Shown here: positions 50,220-59,396 of the stretch, one piece after another | How the letters are laid out: each line of letters opens with the position of its first letter | Position numbering within the stretch: the stretch's first letter is position 1 | NCBI RefSeq assembly: GCF_014077625.1 | Contig: NZ_JACFXU010000013.1 | Coordinates: 992,001 to 1,056,000 of the forward strand | Length of the DNA stretch: 64,000 nucleotides | Reading direction: 5' to 3' | Source of the DNA: Sediminihaliea albiluteola | GTDB taxonomy: Bacteria > Pseudomonadota > Gammaproteobacteria > Pseudomonadales > Halieaceae | Notes under the pieces: generated by a model | Told to the model about the DNA's origin: nothing | Databases searched by the model: none | Seen by the model: the letters and a program-made list of their open reading frames with translations, nothing else | Translations under genes and position numbers: made by a program

Positions 50220-53099
50220 GTGAAAACTGCGTTGCGCATTATCGCCGCTTTGTACCTAGTCTATCTTGCCTTGAGCATTTTACTCATCATGCCACTGCTC
50301 AACACTTTGCCGCATTGGTTTATCAAACAACAATACCAGCGCGACTTCAGCAGCGAACTCGTTATTTTCAACCCCTTTAAGCTGTCACTGGAAGTCCATA
50401 AAGCTAAGCTAGATGAAGCCGATGGCGGCGACTTCGCCAGTATCGATCGCCTCAGCCTTAACCTATCCACCAGTGGCTTATGGCGGGAAGGTTGGGTCTT
50501 AGATGAGCTCTCCCTACTCGGTCTCAATCTTCATCTGCAGCGCTATACCTCAGGTAAACTCAATATCGATGATTTTCTGCCCCAGCCAGCGGAGCAAGAT
50601 GCCCCTTCCGCCCAACAAGAAGACCCCTCTGCCATACCTGGCCTTAGCATTGAGCTCTTAGAGCTATCCGCCGAGCGTATACGGCTTAGCGATGCCCAGC
50701 GGCAGACTCCCTACTCCACCTACTGGGATGCACTGCATATTCGAGCCAAACACTTGTCAACGGTCGCCGTAGCGGATGAGCCCTATCAAATAGAACTTCA
50801 AGATGAGAGCGGCGGTAGCCTCAAGTGGCATGGCGAGCTCTCACTACCAGCAGCCCACAGCAGCGGTCGCATCACACTCTCTGGGGTCGCTTTACAACCT
50901 TTCTGGCGCTATGTGCGCGAACAGCTCGACTTTGAACTGAACAGCGGCCAGCTCTATCTCAGTGCAGATTATGACTTGAACTGGTCCGAAGCACTGCGTT
51001 TCAACATCGATCAAGGCAGTCTCGAACTCAAGCAACTGAACTTAGAGCCCAAGGATGCAGCGCAACTGCCTGATACCGCAGTATCATTTAGCAGCCTAAA
51101 ACTCGATGAGATCAGCGTCAACAGTAGCCAAGAGCTGCTCAATATCGCCCGGGCATCACTCAATGGCTTGAGCGTCTCAGGCTGGCTCGAAGAACAGCAG
51201 CTCAGCCTCATGACGATGTTTAATACTCGCTTCTTTGCAACTACGGAGAACGACAGCGATAGTGAGGATAGTCCCAGTACTTGGCAGTTCGCAGTGCAAA
51301 CAGCCGCTATCGAAGAGGCAGAAATCTTCTGGCGCTCAGCCTACACCAGCCCCGAGCGACTTCATGTTGCGCCGCTCAACATCAAAGTTGATGCCATTCA
51401 TTGGCCGGCTCAAGCCGACAGTCATCTGAGCCTAGATCTCCAGATCAACGAAGAATTTAGCAGCGAAGTACTCGGCAATATCAATTTAGCTAGTGGCGAC
51501 GGCGAGCTAAGCTTTAATCTTAAGGATTTGCCAATACCTTGGTTTGCACCCAATATCCCCGCGCAATTTACCGCACGACTCAGCAGTGGCTCAGCAGCCC
51601 TGAATGGCGCACTGAGTTTGCAAGCCTTTACTCCCCAAAAAATCCAAGTCGATGGTCAGTTGCAAGACTTAGCCATTGCCATAGATGATGCAGAGCAGTC
51701 TGTGACCAGTTGGGACATGCTGGAATGGAAGGAGCTGGTGCTCGACCTGCCCTCGCAGCGGATTGATTTAGCGCAACTACATCTCGATGGCTATGCCGGC
51801 CGCATTCACATTCGTGAAGACGGCAGCCTAAATCTGCAGCATCTAATCAGTGAACAAGCCCAAGCCTCAAACACCGAGGAAGCGAGCGAGCAGCACACTG
51901 CCGCCTCAGCTGAACAGGCAGCAGATAGCGAAGCCAACTCCGGCTGGAGCTTCGCAGCCCCCGCAATTCATCTTAGTAACAGCGAAGTGGACTTTATGGA
52001 TGAGTCACTTCCTATTCGTTTTCGCACTATCATTGGCGACCTAAGTGGCTCGATTATTGGCCTCGATAGCGACCCGGATAAAAGCCTGAGCGTGGACATC
52101 AAGGGCTCTGTGGACGGCTACGCCCCAGTAGTATTAAAAGGCAGCGCATCCCCGCTACACCAACCTCCTATACTGGATCTGGCGCTTAATTTTCAGGGTG
52201 TCGACTTAGCTCGTCTAACACCCTACTCCGGCACTTATGCCGGCTATGCTATCGACCGCGGTATCCTCAATCTGGATTTAAAATACAGCCTAGAAGATGA
52301 ACGCCTACAGGGCGACAACAAGGTCCTGATCAAGCAGCTTAAGTTGGGCAAGAAAGTCGATAGTGACAAGGCGCTAAACATTCCCTTACAACTGGGCCTA
52401 GCACTACTGACTGATGCCAATGGGGTGATTGATCTAGATGTGCCTGTCAGTGGCAACGTCAAGGACCCCGAATTTGGCCTTGGCAGCGTGATCTTCGGCG
52501 CCTTTGCCAACCTGATCACTAAAGCCATTAGCTCGCCATTCACTCTATTAGCCAAGCTAGTCGGCACTAAGGATGATCTGCAGCAAATTCGCTACGCTGC
52601 TGGCAGCAAGGTACTCGATGAGCATTCTCAGGAAAAGCTCTTAGAGCTAGCTCAGGCACTACAACAACGACCGGCACTGAAATTGGTCATTAAAGGTCGT
52701 ATTGAACCCCAGACCGATCGCGCCAAGTTACAGCAGGAGCTACTGCGTGCCGAACTAATCGCGGCGGGCCTGAGCGCAGCTGAGATCGACGGCAAAAGTG
52801 AAGCTTGGGCCGCCGCCATTGCCAAACGTTTCGCAGCCTTAGCCAGCAACTCTAACAGCGAAAGCGATCAGCAAGACGTCACCAGCCCCTCCGCCACGGT
52901 GCAAGCACGTAAAGTGCAAGAGCAGATCAACGTGCCAAGTGCAGCCCTGAAAGCTTTAGCTGAAGAGCGCGCTGCCAGCACTAAACGCTTTCTGGTCACC
53001 GAGGGCGGCATTGCTGCTGACCGGGCGGTCATTGAACCAAGCGACCCGATGAATCAAAACAATAGCTTCAGTGGGGTGGAAATGTCAGTTGATACCTGA
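50220..53099 (+). CDS. DUF748 (AsmA-like) envelope protein
   Basis: 959 residues from a GTG at 50220, chosen because GAGAGG lies six bases upstream; a TTG at 50199 is open but lacks one. An N-terminal membrane span (about 5-28) is followed by a long periplasmic beta-repeat region with the ERLSLNLSTSGLW type motif and, near 590-760, PVVLKGSASPLHQPPILDLALNFQGVDL. DUF748 proteins belong to the AsmA superfamily, associated with phospholipid or LPS trafficking between membranes. The C-terminal 180 residues (from about 780) are charged and alpha-helical, with an OmpA-like KGRIEPQTDRAKLQQELLRAEL stretch. Function not defined. Confidence 0.85.
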   Translation: MKTALRIIAALYLVYLALSILLIMPLLNTLPHWFIKQQYQRDFSSELVIFNPFKLSLEVHKAKLDEADGGDFASIDRLSLNLSTSGLWREGWVLDELSLLGLNLHLQRYTSGKLNIDDFLPQPAEQDAPSAQQEDPSAIPGLSIELLELSAERIRLSDAQRQTPYSTYWDALHIRAKHLSTVAVADEPYQIELQDESGGSLKWHGELSLPAAHSSGRITLSGVALQPFWRYVREQLDFELNSGQLYLSADYDLNWSEALRFNIDQGSLELKQLNLEPKDAAQLPDTAVSFSSLKLDEISVNSSQELLNIARASLNGLSVSGWLEEQQLSLMTMFNTRFFATTENDSDSEDSPSTWQFAVQTAAIEEAEIFWRSAYTSPERLHVAPLNIKVDAIHWPAQADSHLSLDLQINEEFSSEVLGNINLASGDGELSFNLKDLPIPWFAPNIPAQFTARLSSGSAALNGALSLQAFTPQKIQVDGQLQDLAIAIDDAEQSVTSWDMLEWKELVLDLPSQRIDLAQLHLDGYAGRIHIREDGSLNLQHLISEQAQASNTEEASEQHTAASAEQAADSEANSGWSFAAPAIHLSNSEVDFMDESLPIRFRTIIGDLSGSIIGLDSDPDKSLSVDIKGSVDGYAPVVLKGSASPLHQPPILDLALNFQGVDLARLTPYSGTYAGYAIDRGILNLDLKYSLEDERLQGDNKVLIKQLKLGKKVDSDKALNIPLQLGLALLTDANGVIDLDVPVSGNVKDPEFGLGSVIFGAFANLITKAISSPFTLLAKLVGTKDDLQQIRYAAGSKVLDEHSQEKLLELAQALQQRPALKLVIKGRIEPQTDRAKLQQELLRAELIAAGLSAAEIDGKSEAWAAAIAKRFAALASNSNSESDQQDVTSPSATVQARKVQEQINVPSAALKALAEERAASTKRFLVTEGGIAADRAVIEPSDPMNQNNSFSGVEMSVDT

Positions 53100-53110
53100 G
53101 TTGCCCCTAG

Positions 53111-53638
53111 TTATTCGCTAGCTTGATAAACCAAGAGGCCTCGGCAGCGGCGACAGTGATAGCGCCCGAGGCCCTTGAGTACCCGGTGGTGTCGAGTGGT
53201 GGATAGGGCGTGGTCCTGGCAGCCACAGTGATAGTGGTGTCGCTGCTGACGGCGCTGGGGTACTCCACTCAGGTCTAGACTGAAGGTCACCTCTGGCTCC
53301 GCCCCAAAGACCCGCATCACCTCCCGCCACTGGGGACCATGGGGCCTAATGCGATGCCGAGTGTAGAGCACATCTACAATATAATGCGCCACTTCGTGAG
53401 GAACCGTGTTAGCGAGATTCTCCTCAAAGAATTTACTAAAAATCCAAGGGTTGTAGCGAATCCAGCGGCGCTGTCCGGCGACGCGAAACATACCAGCACT
53501 GCGACCACTGAGATCAAAGCTCACTGGAATGGTTTCAAAAGGGCGCTGCCAATGCTGCTCAGCAAGCGCAATATACTCTGCTGTCGCAGCAATGACCTGC
53601 TCACGCTGCTGCGCTCCAATTGGCTCAACTTCTTGCAA
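53111..53638 (-). CDS. sprT: SprT-family zinc metallopeptidase-like protein
   Basis: 175 residues from a TTG at 53638; no ATG exists in this frame after the upstream stop, and AGAGG lies six bases before the TTG, so the unusual start is well supported. The zinc site is HEVAH near 79-83 with a third ligand downstream. C-terminal Cys/His pairs (YHCGC near 133 and YHCRRC near 158) form a zinc ribbon. The domain relates to eukaryotic Spartan; the bacterial role is not established. It follows the LysR gene by 9 bases, likely one transcript. Confidence 0.85.
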   Translation of the reverse strand: MQEVEPIGAQQREQVIAATAEYIALAEQHWQRPFETIPVSFDLSGRSAGMFRVAGQRRWIRYNPWIFSKFFEENLANTVPHEVAHYIVDVLYTRHRIRPHGPQWREVMRVFGAEPEVTFSLDLSGVPQRRQQRHHYHCGCQDHALSTTRHHRVLKGLGRYHCRRCRGLLVYQASE

Positions 53639-53647
53639 CTCTAACCT

Positions 53648-54562
53648 CTAAGTGGCACTGCTTTGGGCGGGCAGTATATCGGACCAGCTCTCCTCACACA
53701 GCCGCAACCACTGCGACAAAGCCGCACTATGGAATTTTCGTCGGTGGATAATAAGGTTTAATTGCCGGCGAAAGTCCCGCCCCGGCACCTGCAGGGGCAC
53801 CAAGGATCCGCGCTGAAAGGCCTCTACCAAACTAATTCGCGACAAACAGCCCACGCCCAAACCCGCCTCTACCGCGCGCTTAATCGCTTCTGTATGTTGC
53901 AACTCCATGGCGATGTGAATATCCGCCAGGATGCCGCGCAGTGCTCGATCGAAGGTTTGACGGGTGCCCGAACCCGGCTCTCGAAGGATCCACTGCATGG
54001 CCAATAAGTCGCTATCGTCCAGTAGCCCTTTAGCTGCCAGTGGGTGACTGGGCGCGACAAACACCTGCAGCTCATCAGAGCGCCAATGACGCGTTTCCAG
54101 ATCTGGATGATTTAACTCACCTTCAATAAGTCCCATATCCAGGGTAAAACTCGCTACTCGCTCCGCAATATTTTCTGTGTTGGCCACAGAAAGAGCGACA
54201 TCAGTCGCTGGATACTGGCGGCGGAAATCGGCAATCATTCTGACTGCCAGATAGTTACCGATGGTCAGTGTGGCGCCAATATTCAGTCGACCCGCAACCT
54301 CGCGCCCCGCTAGAGCCTCCTCCAGTTCCCGCGCTTGGGCCAAAAGATTTTCAGCCCGTGGCCGCAGCTGTGCTCCGAGCTCATTCAGATGAAGCCGCTT
54401 GCCGACACGATCAAAGAGCTGTACCGAAAACTGGCTTTCCAGTTGTTTCAAGGCTCCGCTAGCCGCCGACTGAGACATCGCTAAATCATCAGCTGCACGA
54501 CTGATATTTTGATGACGAGCTGCGGCTAAAAAGACCTCTAACTGACGAAGACTATAGCGCAT
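53648..54562 (-). CDS. LysR-family regulator, FinR-like
   Basis: 304 residues from the ATG at 54562 (a TTG six bases upstream is possible but has no better ribosome binding site; AAGG precedes the ATG). The winged helix has LRQLEVFLAAARHQNISRAADDLAMSQSAASGALKQLE. The substrate domain contains GATLTIGNYLAVRMI and the WILREPGSGTRQTFDRAL motif seen in CysB/CbbR-type proteins. It is divergent from a ferredoxin-NADP reductase gene, the arrangement of finR-fprA in Pseudomonas, where FinR activates fpr under redox stress or sulfite exposure. A T-N11-A palindrome sits in the intergenic region. Confidence 0.88.
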   Translation of the reverse strand: MRYSLRQLEVFLAAARHQNISRAADDLAMSQSAASGALKQLESQFSVQLFDRVGKRLHLNELGAQLRPRAENLLAQARELEEALAGREVAGRLNIGATLTIGNYLAVRMIADFRRQYPATDVALSVANTENIAERVASFTLDMGLIEGELNHPDLETRHWRSDELQVFVAPSHPLAAKGLLDDSDLLAMQWILREPGSGTRQTFDRALRGILADIHIAMELQHTEAIKRAVEAGLGVGCLSRISLVEAFQRGSLVPLQVPGRDFRRQLNLIIHRRKFHSAALSQWLRLCEESWSDILPAQSSAT

Positions 54563-54573
54563 AGACAATACCT

Positions 54574-54590
54574 TATCGGTTTTTCCGATA
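54574..54590. promoter_or_regulatory. Candidate FinR operator
   Basis: TATCGG-TTTTT-CCGATA inverted repeat containing TCGG-N5-CCGA, a T-N11-A LysR box, 11 bases upstream of the LysR ATG and about 85 bases before the fpr start. Position fits autoregulation and activation of fpr. Confidence 0.5.
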
Positions 54591-54673
54591 TAATATATCC
54601 ATAATTACTGATTTACCAATATATAGATAGGGCATAAGCTGTCACTCATTCATTCCATCAGGAGATTAGTAAT

Positions 54674-55447
54674 ATGGCTAGGCTGCTTACCGAGCAGGTC
54701 ACTGAAGTTCATCACTGGACTGATAGCTTGTTCAGCTTCAAAACTACTCGCGACCAAGGCTTTCGCTTTAAAAACGGTCATTTCACTATGATCGGTTTAG
54801 AGCGCGAGGGTAAGCCTTTGCTGCGTGCATACAGCTTGGTCAGCGCCAACTACGAAGATGAGCTGGAGTTCTTCAGCATCAAAGTACCCGATGGCCCACT
54901 GACCTCAGAGTTACAGAACATTGAAATTGGTGACCAGCTGTTGATCAACAGTAAGGCCACCGGCACTCTGGTGATGGACAACCTACTGCCTGGTCGCAAC
55001 CTCTACCTCATAGCTACAGGCACCGGCCTGGCGCCCTTTATGAGCATTATCAAAGACCCGGAAATCTACGAAAACTTTGATCGCATCGTATTAACTCATG
55101 GCTGCCGTTTTATTGAAGAACTCGCCTACCAAGAGTTCATTACCGAGGAGCTCCCACAGCATGAATATCTCGGTGAAGATGTACGGGAAAAGCTAGTCTA
55201 TTACCCCAGCGTTACGCGCGAGAAATTTCGCAACAATGGGCGCCTAACCGACTTGCTAGCCAGTGGCAAACTACCCAGTGATGTGGGTTTAGATGCAATA
55301 GATCCGGAACACGACCGCTTTATGATTTGCGGCAGCCCAAGCATGCTCAAAGATATCTGCACATTACTCGACGAGCGCGGCTTCAAAGAATCACGTCACG
55401 GCAAGCAAGCCCACTACGTTATAGAGCGGGCCTTTGTCGAGAGCTAA
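54674..55447 (+). CDS. fpr: Ferredoxin--NADP(+) reductase
   Basis: 257-residue flavoprotein, normal for bacterial subclass I Fpr. The FAD site LLRAYSLVSANYEDELEFFSIKV (RxYS motif at about 51-54) and the NADP site IATGTGLAPFMSIIKDP (about 114-130) and MICGSPSMLKDI near 217 are intact. C-terminal VIERAFVES has the usual aromatic-plus-tail pattern. It supplies reduced ferredoxin/flavodoxin, needed for iron-sulfur repair and oxygenases. AGGAGATTAGTAAT ribosome binding region. Confidence 0.94.
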   Translation: MARLLTEQVTEVHHWTDSLFSFKTTRDQGFRFKNGHFTMIGLEREGKPLLRAYSLVSANYEDELEFFSIKVPDGPLTSELQNIEIGDQLLINSKATGTLVMDNLLPGRNLYLIATGTGLAPFMSIIKDPEIYENFDRIVLTHGCRFIEELAYQEFITEELPQHEYLGEDVREKLVYYPSVTREKFRNNGRLTDLLASGKLPSDVGLDAIDPEHDRFMICGSPSMLKDICTLLDERGFKESRHGKQAHYVIERAFVES

Positions 55448-55462
55448 GCGGCCTCAACGTAA

Positions 55463-57169
55463 TCAACAGGCCTCTGCCACGGCGAGTGACTCACGCAATT
55501 GGCGCTTGAGAAACTTGCCGCTGGCATTGCGCGGCAAAGGCTCCTCTAAGAGCCATAGATAACGCGGTACTTTGTAAGCAGCCAATCGGAGCGCGCAGTG
55601 ATCTCGCAGTTGCTGCGCACTCAGCTCCTGGCCAGGCTTGAGATACAGCGCAGCACCGACTTCCTCGCCAAGGCGCTCATCGGGCACAGCAAACACCGCA
55701 CACTCAGCGACCGCGTCGTGTTCAAACAAGGCATTTTCTACTTCGCTGCAGTAGACGTTTTCGCCCCCACGCAGCACCATATCCTTAGCGCGATCGACTA
55801 AAAATATAAAACCATCCTCATCCATGTAGGCAATATCGCCAGTGTGCAACCAGCCTTCGGTAATGGCCTCTGCAGTGGCCTCAGGACGGTTCAGGTAGCC
55901 CTTAATAACCGGTGCACCGCGCACCCAGAGCTCACCAATTTCCCCCGGAGCCAGGGCCTCACCTAAAGGATCGACGCATTTTGCCTCAAAAGTAGGTAAA
56001 GCTGGCCCGACACTCTCTGGTTTATTACTGAAAAACACCGAAGACAGCGCCGCAATAATGCCGCAGGTTTCAGTCAAGCCGTAGCCTGTATTGGGACTGG
56101 CGGCGCCATCCATCTGGTTGATTTTATCAACCAAGTCAGGTTGAACGGCAGCACCACCGCCACCGAGAGTTTTGATTGATGAGAGGTCATAGTCCGCTAC
56201 TTTAGGGTGGATCAGCATCTCACGGACCATCATTGGCACCGCATTGAAAGTTGTTACCTGCTCGCGCTCAATCAGCTGCATCGCACGCTCTGCATCCCAT
56301 TTATACATATGCACCAATTTGCCACCAGCCAAGGTTGTGGCCTGAGCAACACAATTATTCGCAGTGACATGAAACAGGGGCGTCACCACTAGCGACGAGG
56401 GCGGCGAGGACTGTGCCTCAGTGGCGTCAATGTTGCCGGCCCGAGACAGGGCTAGTTGTTGAACAGTATTGATAAAAGCGACATTGAGCAGATTGTTGAC
56501 ACATCCGCGGTGTGTCAGGCGCGCACCTTTAGGCCGCCCGGTAGTGCCTGAAGTATAAAAGATACAGGCATCATCATCTGGCGCAATGCTCACTTCGGGC
56601 AGTTCAGCGCTTGTGGCCAACACCTCACTCCACTCTGTGACCCAATCCGGCGCAGCTTGCTCTAGGCGAACAGCGCTAACACAAAGCTGCGAAAAGTCTG
56701 ATCGAATACTGGCGAAGGTATTTAATCGCTCCTCATCACAGATCAGTGCTTTGGGCGCAGAATCTGCCAGGGCATAGTGCATTTCCTTGGCGACCCACCA
56801 AGCATTCATACCGATCGCTACCGCGCCCATCGATGTCACTGCCCAATAACTCAGCATCCACTCGGGATAGTTGCGCATAGCAATAGCCACGCGATCGCCC
56901 TGTTTCACTCCTTGGCGATGTAACCACTGAGCAATTGCAGCCACCCGCTGATGAGCCTCAGCATAGCTGTAACGCTCGTCGTCGTAGACTAGGTAGTCGG
57001 CCTGATCATGCCCAGCCGAGGACAGCCAAATTTCACGCAGAGAAGGTGGTGCATGCACATAGCTACGTACTGGAGCGCCATTGACCTGCACGGTTTCCAC
57101 GTCGAACATTTGTCCGGGCGAAGTTAATTCCTGCCAAGCTTGCTTAAGTTCCTGATACACCGGCCACAC
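55463..57169 (-). CDS. AMP-forming acyl-CoA synthetase
   Basis: 568 residues from a GTG at 57169; a GTG at 57160 is also possible. ANL-superfamily motifs: the P-loop YTSGTTGRPKGARLTHRG near 211-228, GYGLTETCGI near 359, TGDIAYMDEDGFIFLVDRAKDM (hinge region, about 440-461) and the catalytic Lys in NASGKFLKRQL near 552. Substrate type (long-chain or cyclic carboxylate) cannot be told. It is divergent from the kinase-like and enoyl-CoA hydratase genes and opens a fatty-acid-type catabolic stretch. Confidence 0.92.
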   Translation of the reverse strand: MWPVYQELKQAWQELTSPGQMFDVETVQVNGAPVRSYVHAPPSLREIWLSSAGHDQADYLVYDDERYSYAEAHQRVAAIAQWLHRQGVKQGDRVAIAMRNYPEWMLSYWAVTSMGAVAIGMNAWWVAKEMHYALADSAPKALICDEERLNTFASIRSDFSQLCVSAVRLEQAAPDWVTEWSEVLATSAELPEVSIAPDDDACIFYTSGTTGRPKGARLTHRGCVNNLLNVAFINTVQQLALSRAGNIDATEAQSSPPSSLVVTPLFHVTANNCVAQATTLAGGKLVHMYKWDAERAMQLIEREQVTTFNAVPMMVREMLIHPKVADYDLSSIKTLGGGGAAVQPDLVDKINQMDGAASPNTGYGLTETCGIIAALSSVFFSNKPESVGPALPTFEAKCVDPLGEALAPGEIGELWVRGAPVIKGYLNRPEATAEAITEGWLHTGDIAYMDEDGFIFLVDRAKDMVLRGGENVYCSEVENALFEHDAVAECAVFAVPDERLGEEVGAALYLKPGQELSAQQLRDHCALRLAAYKVPRYLWLLEEPLPRNASGKFLKRQLRESLAVAEAC

Positions 57170-57352
57170 CTGTTATAGTTTATTTATATTTAGGTCTAAG
57201 CAGCATAACCTGTGTTTCAGTGGCACTCAATGAATGACAAAAGACTGTCACTTAAGGTCAATTTTTTTGTCCGGTGCCGTCATTGCCCAAGCACACTAGA
57301 GCCCACACACTGAGCTGCGCTACTAGCAGCAGCATCCTATACAGGAATAGTC

Positions 57353-58369
57353 ATGAGTATCCAACAACTCGACACCACTCGCTTAGCAGAGTATTTACAA
57401 GAACATCTACCAGGCTTTGCAGGCGACTTACAAGCTGAAAAATTTGCCGGCGGTCAGTCCAACCCGACTTTCAAACTAAGCGCCAATGGTAAGTCCTATG
57501 TATTGCGCCGCAAGCCACCCGGTAAGCTGCTGCCTTCAGCTCATGCCGTCGATCGAGAATATCGGGTGATTTCTGCATTAGCTGATACCGCTGTTCCAGT
57601 ACCCAAAACCTATTTACTCTGCGAAGACGATAGCATCATCGGCTCGATGTTTTATGTGATGGAGCACCTTGAAGGCCGCATCCTTTGGGACCCCCTGCTC
57701 CCTGAAGCCAAAAGCAAGGCTGAGCGCGCCGCTTATTACGACGCCATGAATGAAACTCTGGCCGCCCTACATAAGGTCGACGTCAATGCTGTTGGCTTGG
57801 CCGATTACGGCAAACCCGGCAACTATTTTGAGCGTCAACTAGCTCGCTGGACGAAGCAGTACCGCGCTTCGGAAACCGAGCGTATTGAAAACATGGAAAC
57901 TCTGCTGCAGTGGTTGCCTGCGAACATGCCCCAGGATGATGGCACGCTTAGCCTAGTACACGGCGACTATCGCCTAGACAATATAATGTTTCACCCCAGC
58001 GAAGCACGCGTGCTGGCCCTATTGGATTGGGAGCTCTCCACCCTAGGCCATCCTCTGGCCGACCTCGCCAATCAATGCATGGCTTGGATGCTACCCCGGG
58101 ACAGCAGTATGAAGGGCTTAGCGGGGGTCGATCGCAAGTCACTCGGCATTCCCAGTGATGAAGAATATATTGCCCGCTACTGTGAGCGTACCGGCCGCGA
58201 CGGTATTGATAACTGGGATTTTTATCTAGTGTTCTCACTCTTTCGTTTGGCGGCTATCGTACAAGGTATTCGCAAGCGTGTAGAAATCGGCACCGCCTCC
58301 AGCGACGAAGCAGACTCCCGTGGCAACCTCGTACACCCACTAGCCGAAATGGCTGTCAATTTAATTTAA
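57353..58369 (+). CDS. Phosphotransferase-family protein, ACAD10/11-type
   Basis: 338 residues of the APH/ChoK-like fold. The ATP/Mg site is seen in FAGGQSNPTFKL and VLRRKPPGKLL near 29-50, the Brenner motif LVHGDYRLDNIMFHP near 200-214 (catalytic D) and LLDWELSTLGHPLADLA near 222-238. This subgroup is found beside acyl-CoA dehydrogenases and has been proposed to phosphorylate 4-hydroxyacyl-CoAs or related acids. It leads a two-gene operon with the enoyl-CoA hydratase, 32 bases apart. Strong but family-level assignment. Confidence 0.85.
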   Translation: MSIQQLDTTRLAEYLQEHLPGFAGDLQAEKFAGGQSNPTFKLSANGKSYVLRRKPPGKLLPSAHAVDREYRVISALADTAVPVPKTYLLCEDDSIIGSMFYVMEHLEGRILWDPLLPEAKSKAERAAYYDAMNETLAALHKVDVNAVGLADYGKPGNYFERQLARWTKQYRASETERIENMETLLQWLPANMPQDDGTLSLVHGDYRLDNIMFHPSEARVLALLDWELSTLGHPLADLANQCMAWMLPRDSSMKGLAGVDRKSLGIPSDEEYIARYCERTGRDGIDNWDFYLVFSLFRLAAIVQGIRKRVEIGTASSDEADSRGNLVHPLAEMAVNLI

Positions 58370-58401
58370 GCGCCTCTAGAAGCGCTCAACAGGAGCTAAA
58401 C

Positions 58402-59175
58402 ATGTCTGAAGCAGAACAAGCCGTATTGGTCGATGTTAACGAAGGCATCATGACCATCACACTAAACCGCCCCAAAGCCAAAAACGCCGCCAATAAAGCA
58501 ATGGCTGATGGCGTCGCCGCAGCACTCGATGAACTGGATAGCAACGATGAAATTTTAGTTGCCATAATCACCGGATCTGGCGGCACTTTCTGTGCCGGCA
58601 TGGACCTTAAAGCCTTTGTCAGTGGCGAACTTCCTATTGTTGAAGGCCGCGGCTTACTTGGACTCACTGAGCGCTCTCCGCGCAAACCTATAATTGCTGC
58701 AGTAGAAGGCTACGCTCTAGCTGGCGGCTTAGAGGTGGCAATTTCTTGTGACCTCATTGTGTCAGCTGATAATGCCCAATATGGCATCCCAGAAGCTAAG
58801 CGCGGCTTAGCTGCCGCCGCTGGTGGCCTGATGAAGCTGCCACAGCAAATTCCGCCGCGCCTAGCCATGGAGTTAGCCCTGACTGGCGACCCAATTGACG
58901 CCGCGCGAGCTTTGGAGTGCGGGCTGATTAACCGTATCGTACCTGCCGGAGAAGCCTTGCAGGCCGCCCGTGAATTGGCGGCCACTATTTCTGCCAACGG
59001 TCCACTAGCAGTGGCCGTCAGTAAACAAGTCATACAAGAGTCAGCTGATTGGTCGCAGCAAGAAATGTGGCAAAAACAACAGGAGTTAGTTATGCCAATT
59101 TTCAGCAGTGCCGACGCCATAGAAGGTGCCACTGCATTTGCTGAAAAACGCAAACCCCAATGGACTGGCAAATAA
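58402..59175 (+). CDS. Enoyl-CoA hydratase
   Basis: 257-residue crotonase. The oxyanion motif FCAGMDLKAF is near 64-73, the first catalytic Glu in LAGGLEVAISCD (about 114) and the second in YGIPEAKRGL (about 134); both are present, so syn-hydration of 2-enoyl-CoA is expected. C-terminal AFAEKRKPQWTGK is standard. CAGGAGCTAAAC precedes the ATG. It is co-transcribed with the kinase-like gene. Confidence 0.93.
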   Translation: MSEAEQAVLVDVNEGIMTITLNRPKAKNAANKAMADGVAAALDELDSNDEILVAIITGSGGTFCAGMDLKAFVSGELPIVEGRGLLGLTERSPRKPIIAAVEGYALAGGLEVAISCDLIVSADNAQYGIPEAKRGLAAAAGGLMKLPQQIPPRLAMELALTGDPIDAARALECGLINRIVPAGEALQAARELAATISANGPLAVAVSKQVIQESADWSQQEMWQKQQELVMPIFSSADAIEGATAFAEKRKPQWTGK

Positions 59176-59253
59176 ATCTAAGTAAGTAATAAAAGCCTAG
59201 GCAGAACAAAGGGACTGGGGCTTTGCATTGATAGAGCAGCAGCCATCCCTTGC

Positions 59254-59292
59254 GAGCCCCTTACACTGTATCGATACAGAGCTAAGGGGCTC
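59254..59292. other. Long composite hairpin between convergent genes
   Basis: GAGCCCCTTA (59254-59263) and TAAGGGGCTC (59283-59292) form a 10-bp stem enclosing a perfect 14-bp palindrome CTGTATCGATACAG (59266-59279). It lies in the 221-base gap between the hydratase and the patatin gene, which otherwise shows no gene. Repeated GCTAGC words occur just to the right. It could be a shared terminator or a small repeat element. Confidence 0.5.
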
Positions 59293-59396
59293 TCACAGGC
59301 TAGCGGAGACATCTGCAACAGATCAGCTAGCACTATATCTGGGCATTCAGCTAGCCAAATAACGGGATACTTTCAATACCGCGCAGCAGTCACTAT

